64,000 nt of DNA from UBA1952 sp965246765 (lineage in GTDB: Bacteria; Bacteroidota; Bacteroidia; Chitinophagales; Chitinophagaceae), in contig CBDFFJ010000001.1 of assembly GCA_965246765.1 (NCBI GenBank), positions 124,001 through 188,000 on the forward strand. The letters are read 5' to 3'. Under the pieces are notes generated by a model. The model was not told where the DNA came from and searched no databases. It saw only the letters and a program-made list of their open reading frames with translations. The stretch's first letter is position 1. Each line of letters opens with the position of its first letter. This document shows, piece by piece, positions 54,982-62,749 of this stretch. The translations under genes were made by a program, and so were the position numbers.

Positions 54982-55479
54982 TTATCGGGTCGTTGGATGC
55001 ACAGGCAACTCATCGTTAGTCAGCCAGAGCTGCACCTGCACATCGTGCGGATAAATCACTGTATTTGGATTGGCAGATTGCGCTGCGTTCGGTGTTGTCG
55101 GCAGGAAGTCGTTCACACCGAGCACACCCGAGATTGCTTGCCCATTCGCAGTGAGGAAGGGATTGATAGCCCCGTCCGTGTAGCGCCCGTTGATGATGCT
55201 TCCGCCTGCATCCACCACTTCCTCAAACAGGAAGAATCGCTGGTTAGGTGGCACATTCGGCCCGCAGGTAAGCATCCGCACTTCGTGGTCGTCCTTAAAA
55301 ACTTCCTTGTTGTTGCAGGAAAGGCCAAGCGTAGAGCCGATTTCGGCAATGGCCTGCGGGTAGATAACCCGGATGCCCTTGATACGCTTGAAGCTCTTCT
55401 CGCTGTCCACATTGAAGCGGATGGATGCGCCGGGACTGTTGACGCGGATGCGGATGTGCTGCCAGAAGTGATTCTTCAT
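54982..55479 (-). CDS. beta-sandwich protein B, paralogue of protein A
   Basis: 165 residues of beta strands (HIRIRVNSPGASIRFNV, HDVQVQLWLTND) with the same order of shared motifs as its neighbour 3 nt downstream. No signal peptide or membrane segment. Candidate structural protein; a non-viral extracellular role cannot be excluded. Confidence 0.6.
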   Translation of the reverse strand: MKNHFWQHIRIRVNSPGASIRFNVDSEKSFKRIKGIRVIYPQAIAEIGSTLGLSCNNKEVFKDDHEVRMLTCGPNVPPNQRFFLFEEVVDAGGSIINGRYTDGAINPFLTANGQAISGVLGVNDFLPTTPNAAQSANPNTVIYPHDVQVQLWLTNDELPVHPTTR

Positions 55480-55571
55480 GGTTTATTGGAAATGATGGTT
55501 GCGAGGGAAACAACAAGAAAACAGAAAACAAACAAGTGAATACAGGAACCAAATGGAAAGGCGTTGGCCGC

Positions 55572-56270
55572 TTATGCTTTGACCACAGAGGAGCCGATGA
55601 ACACCGCCTTGAGCCAGCTACGCTCCGGCGCGGGCTTGCCCCACTCCAGGTTCATCTCAAACACCTGCTGGTCGCGCAGCAGCTTCGGGTTGTCCAGCAC
55701 GAATGTGTTTTGCACCACGCGGCTGTTGCCCTTTGTGTTGAACGCCTCGCAGGACGTTACCGGGATGATGGTCGTGTTGTTGGCCTTCAGCTCAAACTCA
55801 CCATTGCGGATGAAATCGGGCAGCAGGTCAAAATTTACTCCGAACGGGTCTGTAACCCCAGCATCGGAGATACCGTACATCAGGCGTAGGCCGTGCAGGA
55901 GGAAGAAGTTGCCTTTCTCAAACTTTGCCGATGAGATGCTGGAGAAGCCGACTACTTTGTTGTCGTCATCGCGGAACATCTTCACGTTCTTGGAGCCGTC
56001 CAGCGACTTCACCACGTATGGGTAGGTGTCGGTGATTTGCAGGCTCTGGTTGGCAAGACCTGCCTGGATGTCTTTTGGAAGAAGGCCAATACGCTTTTCC
56101 ATTTCGCGGCGGGAGCCGGAGGAAGTGGAGTTAGCGCCCTTCATGCGCCGGAACAGCTTTACTTTTTCGGTGGGTGCTGCGGTTTCAACAGCGTTGAGGA
56201 ACTCGCCTTCGGTCATTGCACCGAGCAGGCTTACATCGGAATCGGCGACTGCGCCAAGAGAAAAATTCAT
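55572..56270 (-). CDS. candidate major structural protein
   Basis: 232 residues. N-terminal helical part with a short basic stretch (SGSRREMEKRIGLLPKD), then a beta-rich domain (GNFFLLHGLRLMYGISD, RNGEFELKANNTTIIPVTS, QQVFEMNLEWGKPA). Size and fold type suit a capsid or major coat protein, and it leads the beta-sandwich pair in the operon. No database family recognised, so the call is tentative. Confidence 0.55.
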   Translation of the reverse strand: MNFSLGAVADSDVSLLGAMTEGEFLNAVETAAPTEKVKLFRRMKGANSTSSGSRREMEKRIGLLPKDIQAGLANQSLQITDTYPYVVKSLDGSKNVKMFRDDDNKVVGFSSISSAKFEKGNFFLLHGLRLMYGISDAGVTDPFGVNFDLLPDFIRNGEFELKANNTTIIPVTSCEAFNTKGNSRVVQNTFVLDNPKLLRDQQVFEMNLEWGKPAPERSWLKAVFIGSSVVKA

Positions 56271-56398
56271 GGGTAAAAATTGGAGTGGTTAAAGAGGTTG
56301 TTGAAGGAGATTTTGAGAACGGTTTGGCATGGCGAGGGCTTGCTGGCAGTTCTACCAGCCCGATACCGTCTCAGTTTGTTGTTTGGAAAGAGAGCTGA

Positions 56399-56935
56399 TT
56401 AGAGGATTTGTGCGTCCTCAATGCCGAGCATTCCGGCATCGTCGCGCGACTCACCGAGGTAGGCCGGTGCGTCTATGTAGTTGCCACTGGAGCTGGCTGG
56501 TGACTGTACTTCGCCCAGCTCGGGGAAGGCAAGGTGGCCGGATGAATCACGATAGACCCAATCCTCATTCTGCGCGATGGAAGAAGTTGGTGTAAGGCCG
56601 AGGTTTTCATCTTCCGGGTTGCCCAAGCCATTCAGGATGGTCGCGTTTGGTGCGACTGCTTTCATTGCCCGAACCGCGCCTGCTGCGCCCGCTCCGGCAG
56701 CTATTTGGCGGACCGTTGGATTCTTGGACTTGATAGAAACGAAGGCAGATACTGCGGCGACTGCTACGGGTGCTATGAGGCGTTTCGGAAGCTTGGAAGA
56801 CGAGTCCACTTTTAGCGCCTTGTCTGCGGCATTGACAGCGACGGTGCCGCCTATCATGCCGCCCGCAACGGTCGCAAGCATCTGAAGCTCGTTTATCATT
56901 GCTTTTTTGGATACTGATTTTGAGGCTTTAGCCAT
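56399..56935 (-). CDS. membrane protein with LNGLG motif
   Basis: 178 residues. Two hydrophobic Gly/Ala segments (TVAGGMIGGTVAVNAA; APVAVAAVSAFVSI), then ILNGLGNPEDENLG with the LNGLG motif at 101-105, and an acidic, probably disordered tail. Membrane part and tail are thus divided by the motif. It lies between the candidate coat gene and the transglutaminase-fold gene. Confidence 0.6.
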   Translation of the reverse strand: MAKASKSVSKKAMINELQMLATVAGGMIGGTVAVNAADKALKVDSSSKLPKRLIAPVAVAAVSAFVSIKSKNPTVRQIAAGAGAAGAVRAMKAVAPNATILNGLGNPEDENLGLTPTSSIAQNEDWVYRDSSGHLAFPELGEVQSPASSSGNYIDAPAYLGESRDDAGMLGIEDAQIL

Positions 56936-56971
56936 GAGAGATGTTGATTTGAGATTGTGAGGATTGTTGGG

Positions 56972-58873
56972 TTAATGGAGCTTGTAAACAGGGATGTGCT
57001 TGCGTGGTTTGGGCGGGCTGCGCTTTGGTGTTGCACGGCTACGGGTACCGCCTAATGCGGGTGAGTGTGCGGCGTGCTTTTCCTCGCGGGTAGCATTGTA
57101 GAGGAGATATGCTCCACCGGCTGCAAGCCCAAGCGCAAAGCCAGGATTGCCACGGAAGAAGTCACCAATGCTCCCGAAGATGGAACCCAATCCTTCCATG
57201 CCGCTCTCGCCAGAATCAATCGGTACTTCTTCGGTTGGCGTGTAGCCTTGCTCATCAGCAATGGGCATAGATTGAGGCGGTGCATAGTCGGCGGTGGCAT
57301 CTCCTTCGCCTTGCTGTGTGTAGAGTTGTACGCCTGTCTCCGTTTGTGCGCCTTCACCAGCACCATCGGGTGTTAGGGATTCACTTTCACCTTGCTTTGA
57401 CAGACCGGACTTTTTCAGAACGTCCATTACCATTTTGATGAAAGGAAGCGCGGCAGCAAGACCTGCGGCAAGCGGCGCAACGCCAAGTTGTCCAAGCCCG
57501 TTCAGGTGCCCCTTCTTTGCATGGAGAATGGCCTTGCGCATGTTCTCCGGTTTGCCGCCAATCTTGGTGAACATCTTTTCCACCTTAGCAACTGCATTCT
57601 TTGCGGCTGCAACCTGTGCCGGGGAAACACGCTTTGCTTCTGCCTGCTGTGGCGTGGCATACGCCCACTTCATCTTCTCGCTCATCTTTCCGATGTTCAG
57701 CTTCAGGGCGAGCAGGAATCCGTTGCGAATAGCTATGGTAGCGGGGTTGAAGCGTACCAGTGCCTTGCCGATGTTTACCTTCTTCACCGCTTTCTTGATG
57801 CCATTGAAAAACTTGGACGGCTTCTTTTGCTTGCTCTTTGCCCGGCCAAGACCGGAGAGCATTACCTCATGAGCATCATCATCACCGTACAGCTCCGCCT
57901 CATTAAATCCGGTAAGCTCCACATGATTGAAAGCGCCAAATCCTGAAAGAATGTTGAGAGCCTCCTCGTTCTTTTCAAGCTGTCCGAGGGCAGCGTCTCT
58001 TTTGTCGGTGTACCAGTATTGAATGGCATAGTCAAGCATTTTTACCATGTCCGACGGGTTGCCGCCGGTTGCCTGTGTGTATGAATCGGGCGCGGCTGCG
58101 ATGGTCTGACGGGTAGCCAGCAGGAATTTGTACAGCTCGTTTTCGTAGTGCGGCGCATTCGCATCTTCTGCTGCGCCGATGGGCATCGCTACCGCATCTT
58201 CAAAGCCCATGAGCACGGATGTCGGCGAGCTGTTGTCGTCTTCGCCCTCAATGCCAGAGAGCACAGCTATGTTGATACCGGATAGGTTCATCTTGTAGTC
58301 TTTTTTAGCGGTGAAAGGCTTTTCATAATTGGCTTCCGCAATCACTGCATCTAACGTCCAGTATCCGTTGCTTAGGCTCTTGCCGTCCTTCGGCACCACG
58401 ACATAGACGTGCTGCCATGTGGGTTGGCTGTACCGTGTTACACGCAGGTAGTGCGGTACCTGGAGATTGACCAGTATGGACGAAGCGAAAATTGAAAAGC
58501 AGTCGCAGTCTATTCCTGTGAATCGCTCTGCCCAGGAGCGGGCGGGGCGGCGCAACTGTTCAAGCCCTTGCTTGTCCAGCTTGTATTGAATGTTGTGGTA
58601 CAAAAAATCCCAGATTGCTCGGATAATGGCTTCTGACCCTACTGCACGCTGAAGGAGCTGGGCAATTCGTACCGTATCGTCTGAGTAGGTGTGAATGACG
58701 CGCTCCATGAGTTTGAGCGTATCATCTACTTCACCGTCCTCAAAGACGATTTTGTCCTCTTTACGAGGCGGCTTAAAATATTGGTTGTACTTCGCCCCGT
58801 CTGTGCGCAGCACACGCTGCCCGGCGAGAATCTCGCGGTCGTCGGGACGGTATGGAATGCTTTGAAGGGGCAT
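56972..58873 (-). CDS. transglutaminase/papain-fold protein with repeated [L/M]xG[L/F]G motifs
   Basis: 633 residues. Residues about 80-190 are a transglutaminase-like core: C123/C125 (GIDCDCFSIF), H155 (WQHVYVV) and D175 (YWTLDAVI). Beyond it are LSGFG (309-313), LSGLG (339-343), LNGLG (457-461) and MEGLG (559-563), each near a change in composition, with a basic segment (about 344-400), a membrane-like region (about 464-485) and a Gly-rich C-terminus with a possible second membrane segment. This looks like a multi-part precursor carrying its own papain-fold enzyme. Whether the core is an active protease is unknown. Confidence 0.75.
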   Translation of the reverse strand: MPLQSIPYRPDDREILAGQRVLRTDGAKYNQYFKPPRKEDKIVFEDGEVDDTLKLMERVIHTYSDDTVRIAQLLQRAVGSEAIIRAIWDFLYHNIQYKLDKQGLEQLRRPARSWAERFTGIDCDCFSIFASSILVNLQVPHYLRVTRYSQPTWQHVYVVVPKDGKSLSNGYWTLDAVIAEANYEKPFTAKKDYKMNLSGINIAVLSGIEGEDDNSSPTSVLMGFEDAVAMPIGAAEDANAPHYENELYKFLLATRQTIAAAPDSYTQATGGNPSDMVKMLDYAIQYWYTDKRDAALGQLEKNEEALNILSGFGAFNHVELTGFNEAELYGDDDAHEVMLSGLGRAKSKQKKPSKFFNGIKKAVKKVNIGKALVRFNPATIAIRNGFLLALKLNIGKMSEKMKWAYATPQQAEAKRVSPAQVAAAKNAVAKVEKMFTKIGGKPENMRKAILHAKKGHLNGLGQLGVAPLAAGLAAALPFIKMVMDVLKKSGLSKQGESESLTPDGAGEGAQTETGVQLYTQQGEGDATADYAPPQSMPIADEQGYTPTEEVPIDSGESGMEGLGSIFGSIGDFFRGNPGFALGLAAGGAYLLYNATREEKHAAHSPALGGTRSRATPKRSPPKPRKHIPVYKLH

Positions 58874-58910
58874 GAGTGAAGGAAGAATTTGGAGTTGGGG
58901 TTGGTTTTGT

Positions 58911-59417
58911 TTAGAGCACGCGGGTGGCCGGCAGCTTTACGAAAAGCGAATCAGCGTAGAATGAAACTTGTGCTTCAATCGGCACTTTGATTTGCGCCAT
59001 CGCGGATTGTGCGGCTGCTTGCAGGGACTGGCCTTTGAAGGCTGCGAAAAGAGCAGTCAGGTTGATGCCTTTGAACAAAGCCATCGCACTGATAAGTGGG
59101 ATGTTGATGAAGATTTCACCGATGGAGGAAACCTTCTGCGCTGCCACGGTGAAGGCTTTGCCATCAGCATCTGATTCGCCTACATATTGCCCGTTGGAGG
59201 TGAGCACCACCATAGGCTTTGTAATCTTTACCGTGGTCTTTGTCGGGTTGTTGACTGCAACGCCGATTGCCATTGTCAACCCGGAGAAGCTCAGCGAATG
59301 AACGCGGGCACCGGTGATACGGGTAGTGATGTTCCCGGCCAGCGCATTCAGTTGAAGGGCGCGGTAGGCCAGCAATCCGCCGCCGGCAAGGATGCTAATA
59401 GTAAGTAGCTTATTCAC
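58911..59417 (-). CDS. LEA14-like membrane-anchored protein
   Basis: 168 residues: N-terminal membrane helix (LLTISILAGGGLLAYRAL), then a single beta domain (LSFSGLTMAIGVAVNNPTKT, TKPMVVLTSNGQYVGES) like the LEA14/water-stress (WHy) fold, and a C-terminal amphipathic end. Such domains are found in some archaeal and bacterial surface proteins. It overlaps the upstream gene by 8 nt. Confidence 0.7.
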   Translation of the reverse strand: MNKLLTISILAGGGLLAYRALQLNALAGNITTRITGARVHSLSFSGLTMAIGVAVNNPTKTTVKITKPMVVLTSNGQYVGESDADGKAFTVAAQKVSSIGEIFINIPLISAMALFKGINLTALFAAFKGQSLQAAAQSAMAQIKVPIEAQVSFYADSLFVKLPATRVL

Positions 59418-59682
59418 CTTCGCTGCCTCCTTTTTGCCGCCATGCGGCTATGCAGGTCACGAGCTTCTTATGCAGCCAACCAAGTGTTTCCTTAGCGAGG
59501 TAAGCCGCGATGGAAGACAGCGCTGCGTAGGATGCTACCGTCAGGCCACCGCTAAAGGTGACATTGAGCAGGTGCGGGGTAGCAATTGCTTTTGAGATGC
59601 CCCCGATAACCCCGGCAGAGGTACAAACCAGTGTGCTGGAATGCTCGGAGTAGAGATAGTTTGAGAGAGGATTGTGTGCCAT
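59410..59682 (-). CDS. small membrane protein, first gene of the leftward operon
   Basis: 90 residues with two hydrophobic stretches (STLVCTSAGVIGGISKAI; GLTVASYAALSSIAAYLA) and a basic, then Gly/Ser/Glu-rich end. The stop overlaps the next gene start, so the two are coupled. The phased repeat array is 36 nt upstream of its start. Confidence 0.6.
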   Translation of the reverse strand: MAHNPLSNYLYSEHSSTLVCTSAGVIGGISKAIATPHLLNVTFSGGLTVASYAALSSIAAYLAKETLGWLHKKLVTCIAAWRQKGGSEGE

Positions 59683-59717
59683 TCGGGGTGCAAGATGTGC
59701 CCGCTCAGGGGCTGACC

Positions 59718-59797
59718 TTGCGCGAAGTGGCGTGTCGTTGCGCGTTATTGCGCATCATGGCGCATTCTGTCGTCAACTTGCGTGAAATGCGCTGCCA
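59718..59797. repeat. 10-bp phased repeat array upstream of the leftward operon
   Basis: Eight consecutive 10-bp units, of which 1-5 and 7 begin T[T/G]GCG[C/T] (TTGCGCGAAG, TGGCGTGTCG, TTGCGCGTTA, TTGCGCATCA, TGGCGCATTC, ..., TTGCGTGAAA); unit 6 is TGTCGTCAAC and unit 8 is degenerate. Spacing equals about one helical turn, placing the GCG cores on one DNA face. It lies between the operon's first gene and the DUF4248-like gene. Possible operator or iteron set. Confidence 0.65.
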
Positions 59798-59805
59798 CAG
59801 CGACT

Positions 59806-60048
59806 CTACGGCTCGCCTAAAAACTGGACAACAGATTCTACCTGTGCTGGTGTTAGTGTTTTGCCGCCTGCGGGGAATCCTTTTTCAGCCAGTATCTCAG
59901 GAAGCTCTTTACAGGCATTAATCATTCTGCGGAATGCTTTGGATGCGGTGGCCGGCGTGCTGGTTGGGAAGTATTGCAGCGCCAGCTCGCGGAACTGGTA
60001 CGTGCGGATAATGAATGTGGATAGCGATGGATTCTGCGACTGCTTCAT
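59806..60048 (-). CDS. DUF4248-like small protein
   Basis: 80 residues from the ATG complement at 60048 (7 codons shorter than the longest frame). YQFRELALQYFPTSTPATAS, MINACKELPEIL and LTPAQVESVVQFLGEP match the pattern I know for DUF4248 in Bacteroidota: xxELAxxYFPxxxPxxA, then a Cys/Leu helix, then LTPxQVxxIxxxLGEP. These are small HTH-like proteins of accessory regions. It lies just downstream of the region of the phased array and may regulate the operon. Confidence 0.7.
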   Translation of the reverse strand: MKQSQNPSLSTFIIRTYQFRELALQYFPTSTPATASKAFRRMINACKELPEILAEKGFPAGGKTLTPAQVESVVQFLGEP

Positions 60049-60312
60049 GACGACATTTTCTTTGAATGGGCGCAAACTATTCGCGCTTTGCCATCCAAAA
60101 AAACATTGTCACGGCCGTTGGCAGATGCTGGCAGATGTTGCCACTTCTTGCACAAAAATTCTTTTGCTGGTCGTGGGTTCTTGCTGAGAATTGCCATTCT
60201 CATGAGTTACCCAAAGTTGTCTTTCGCGAACACCGTGGCCAGAAGTTGTTGAAAAGCTTTTACTGTTAGCGACAGCCCCCAGTCTAATGCAAGTCTGATA
60301 AGCTTGAAAAGC

Positions 60313-60672
60313 TCAACATTGCCAATACCATTTGTGTCTAAAATCAATTACCGTCGGCCCATCACTACAGCCTCCCACTTCGTCAGCATCTTTATCATGC
60401 GGCATCTTTGCAATTATCCATTGCTTTGACTTCTTATGGAATTGGAGCTTACCTTTTTCAAATAATTCTCCTTTCTTAATTAGCGTAAGCGTATTATCCA
60501 ATGCATAGATGAAGACGCTGTCTCCACTTATTTTGACTCTAACAAGCGGGCCTTCTTTCCCCTGCCACTCTGCCCATTTAATGCGATAAGTATAAACACC
60601 ACTTGGAGGAATTTGCCCTAATGCCGGGAAAGCGAGGACAGACAACATGCCAATAGGTATAAGCCGTTTCAT
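60313..60672 (-). CDS. small secreted hypothetical protein
   Basis: 119 residues with signal peptide (PIGMLSVLAFPALGQ) and a beta-rich mature part (GVYTYRIKWAEWQG, GDSVFIYALDNTLTLIKKGE). Single Cys near each end (GGCSDG, WYWQC) could form a disulfide. Not recognised. AT-rich relative to core; may be inside or just outside the element. Confidence 0.55.
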   Translation of the reverse strand: MKRLIPIGMLSVLAFPALGQIPPSGVYTYRIKWAEWQGKEGPLVRVKISGDSVFIYALDNTLTLIKKGELFEKGKLQFHKKSKQWIIAKMPHDKDADEVGGCSDGPTVIDFRHKWYWQC

Positions 60673-61286
60673 TTGATTTTTTCTTAGTTAGGATAAATGC
60701 ATGAAAAAAGTAAAAACAGGGAAAACCAAATAAGCTCATAGCTTGGAACTGCCAATCATTGAAGAAAAATTGCCCAAAGATACCTTCTTCACGAAGGGAA
60801 TAGAAGCGTTTTGCCGTCAGTAGAACATTATCGCTGATGGACGGAAAACTTTTCCTCCGAATTGCCATCGCTTGCCTTTTCTTGCCCGAAACGAAGCTGG
60901 CTTGTGCTCCTTTTGGAAGGGCCGCACCCAAAATTGCATAAGGCTGCTGAAAAGCGGGAAGGGAATTGCCGCCTTTGGAAAAGTGTTATTGCCTGGTGCG
61001 TCTGCATCGCCCTTTTTTGCCGCTACTTGCATAGTAGCGTGCGGCGCTCAACGATTTTATTGCCGGAATTTGCCGGTAGCATCCACTGTGCAAAAATCTG
61101 CGTCATTTCGTGGAATAAAAATGTCGGCGAATAACGGACAGTCCGGGCATTGGAGACATTTTGGGAAGATGGAAGCCAATGGGCGAATTTGCCTTATCGC
61201 GCAGTCGTTAAAGTAGCCTCAATTGGCGGTCGTTTGGGATGAATGCTTTAGGCAGTAGGATATTTTCGGCCCCGAATCATACACCC
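60673..61286. other. gene-poor stretch
   Basis: 614 bp with only short, low-scoring frames on both strands. No tRNA copy, repeat, hairpin with T-run or coding bias that I can support. The element's right junction may lie here or to its left. Confidence 0.5.
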
Positions 61287-61931
61287 ATGAAAAAACTCGC
61301 ACTCCTCATCGGACTCTGTGCCGCATTTTCAATTACTTCATTCGCACAGGAGGCTACCGGCATCGGTCTTCGCCTGCCTACACAAAAAGGAAGCTCCTTT
61401 ATCGGCTCCAATTTGCTGCTGGCGCAGCTTGGCAACGATGGCTTCGCTGCCAACAACAGCCTGCATTACAATATCGGCCTCAGTCCACGCTATGGGCGCT
61501 TTGTCACAGACCATCTTGCGCTCGGCCTTGACCTGGCTGCGAATCTGGATGGCTATACCAAGACACCCTACCGCGCACTCTTTACCAACGTCGGCGTTTT
61601 TGGAAGGTATTATTTCGGTGAGGCGGCAAACAAGCAAGGAGTGCAGAACAAGCTGCGGTTCTTTGTAGAGGCTGGCGCAGGCTACGGCCATGTTTTCAAC
61701 CGCTATACTAATACGGTCAACAATGTTGAGGAGATAGCCAATTTTGATTACAACACTTTCAACTTCCACTTCATGCCCGGCGTGAATTATTTTCTCAGCC
61801 GCAATGTTGCGCTGGAAGGCGGGCTGAATTTTTCGCGGTCGCATTCGGCAGTGGATGAGCCGAACCTGCGGGACAACTTCAACAGCCTTAGCCTAAGCGT
61901 AGGATTGCAGTTCTTCTTCGGACGCAAATAA
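61287..61931 (+). CDS. outer-membrane beta-barrel protein
   Basis: 214 residues from ATG 61287. Signal peptide (LIGLCAAFSITSFAQ), then eight or so amphipathic strands (NIGLSPRYGRFVTDHLALGL, NVGVFGRYYFG, RFFVEAGAGYGHVFNRY, NVALEGGLNFSRSHS) and a C-terminal LSVGLQFFFGRK typical of small OmpW/OprF-like or porin-family barrels of Bacteroidota. The earlier in-frame ATG at 61239 would precede the signal. Role unknown. Confidence 0.8.
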   Translation: MKKLALLIGLCAAFSITSFAQEATGIGLRLPTQKGSSFIGSNLLLAQLGNDGFAANNSLHYNIGLSPRYGRFVTDHLALGLDLAANLDGYTKTPYRALFTNVGVFGRYYFGEAANKQGVQNKLRFFVEAGAGYGHVFNRYTNTVNNVEEIANFDYNTFNFHFMPGVNYFLSRNVALEGGLNFSRSHSAVDEPNLRDNFNSLSLSVGLQFFFGRK

Positions 61932-62025
61932 CTCAGTCTGTCCGCTTTCGTACAAACCCATCTCCCCATCTTTTGCATGAATTTTCAATTAAACATCCAA
62001 CCTTTGGATTGAAAAATTTGTAATC

Positions 62026-62637
62026 GTGCGCAAGTTGGAAGACCTTAAACAGCATCTGGTGCGGGGCCGCGTATATCGCAGGGCCGAGCTGGCGCAATGG
62101 TCAGCTTCCGTGGACAGACATCTGGATGAGCTTGTGGCGGACGGAACACTCAGGAAGCTATCGCACGGGCTATATTACCATCCTAAAATGTCTTCTTTCG
62201 GCGAAGCGCCGCCGGACGAGGCCGAGTTGGTGAAAGCATTTTTGAAGGACGAACGCTTTCTCCTTACTTCTCCTAACGTGTACAACACGCTTGGTGTGGG
62301 CACTACCCAACTGTACAATACCCGCGTAGTGTATAACCACAAGCGCCACGGCGATTTTAAGCTCGGCAACCGCATGTTCCGCTTTCAGGTGAAGCCGCGT
62401 TTCCCGGCCCGACCTACCACCGAGTTCCTGCTGGTGGATTTGGTAAACAACCTGGAGCAGCTTGCTGAAGACAAAGACACTGTCTTGCAGAACGTACTCC
62501 GAAAAGCCGAAAGCTTAGATGCCGCGAAGCTGCGTAAATCAGTCGCAGCTTATGGCAGCGCAAAAACTAAACGGCTGCTACTGCCGCTCCTGAAAAACAC
62601 CACGGGCGCGGCCCATGCCCGCCGAGTTCCTGCATAA
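62026..62637 (+). CDS. AbiEi-type antitoxin/repressor (DUF6088-like)
   Basis: 203 residues with a GTG start at 62026. N-terminal winged helix (LDELVADGTLRKLSHGLYYHP, about 30-50), then the AbiEi-type C-terminal domain (LLTSPNVYNTLGVGTTQLYN; YNHKRHGDFKLGNRMFRF). AbiEi represses its own operon and neutralises the AbiEii nucleotidyltransferase toxin. The toxin gene here is only a stump (62615), overlapping the end of this gene by 23 nt as in intact abiE operons. Confidence 0.85.
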   Translation: MRKLEDLKQHLVRGRVYRRAELAQWSASVDRHLDELVADGTLRKLSHGLYYHPKMSSFGEAPPDEAELVKAFLKDERFLLTSPNVYNTLGVGTTQLYNTRVVYNHKRHGDFKLGNRMFRFQVKPRFPARPTTEFLLVDLVNNLEQLAEDKDTVLQNVLRKAESLDAAKLRKSVAAYGSAKTKRLLLPLLKNTTGAAHARRVPA

Positions 62638-62749
62638 CCATCCGGCCTTGCCCGAACTGCTGCGGATCATTGATAATGAGACCGCCAGTGCAGGACAGAC
62701 AGATGACGAGGGTAGGTATTGGCCGCGCTACATTTACCCTCATGAATAA
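62615..62749 (+). pseudogene. N-terminal remnant of AbiEii nucleotidyltransferase toxin
   Basis: 44 residues: MPAEFLHNHPALPELLRIID then an acidic and aromatic short end. AbiEii proteins of Bacteroidota begin with EFLHNHP...LLRI and run about 300 residues, with a GGTSL and D-x-D nucleotidyltransferase motif further on. Neither is present, since the next gene (62742) is an unrelated membrane protease. The toxin was therefore lost by deletion, leaving an orphan antitoxin. Confidence 0.75.

Larger units (their letters stand above)
30038..60312. mobile_element. integrated mobile element at tRNA-Asp; virus-like, right end uncertain
   Basis: Left limit is the 3' end of tRNA-Asp with a tyrosine recombinase next to it. 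The left arm (rightward genes) holds integrase, an ATPase/subtilase defence-like pair and small genes. The body (36.6-59.7 kb) is about 25 leftward genes packed end to end, including lysozyme-like, spike-like, beta-sandwich, basic DNA-binding, helicase, methyltransferase and ATPase genes. No terminase, portal, tail or conjugation gene is recognised. I found no second copy of the tRNA 3' end within the window, so the right limit (about 60.1-60.7 kb, or later) is an estimate from gene content. Confidence 0.6.

Noticed and set aside
60107..60115. TGTCACGGC matching the tRNA-Asp anticodon region, as a possible right attachment site
   Set aside because: Only 9 bp match and identity does not continue to the tRNA 3' end. 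A match of this length is expected by chance in a few kb.
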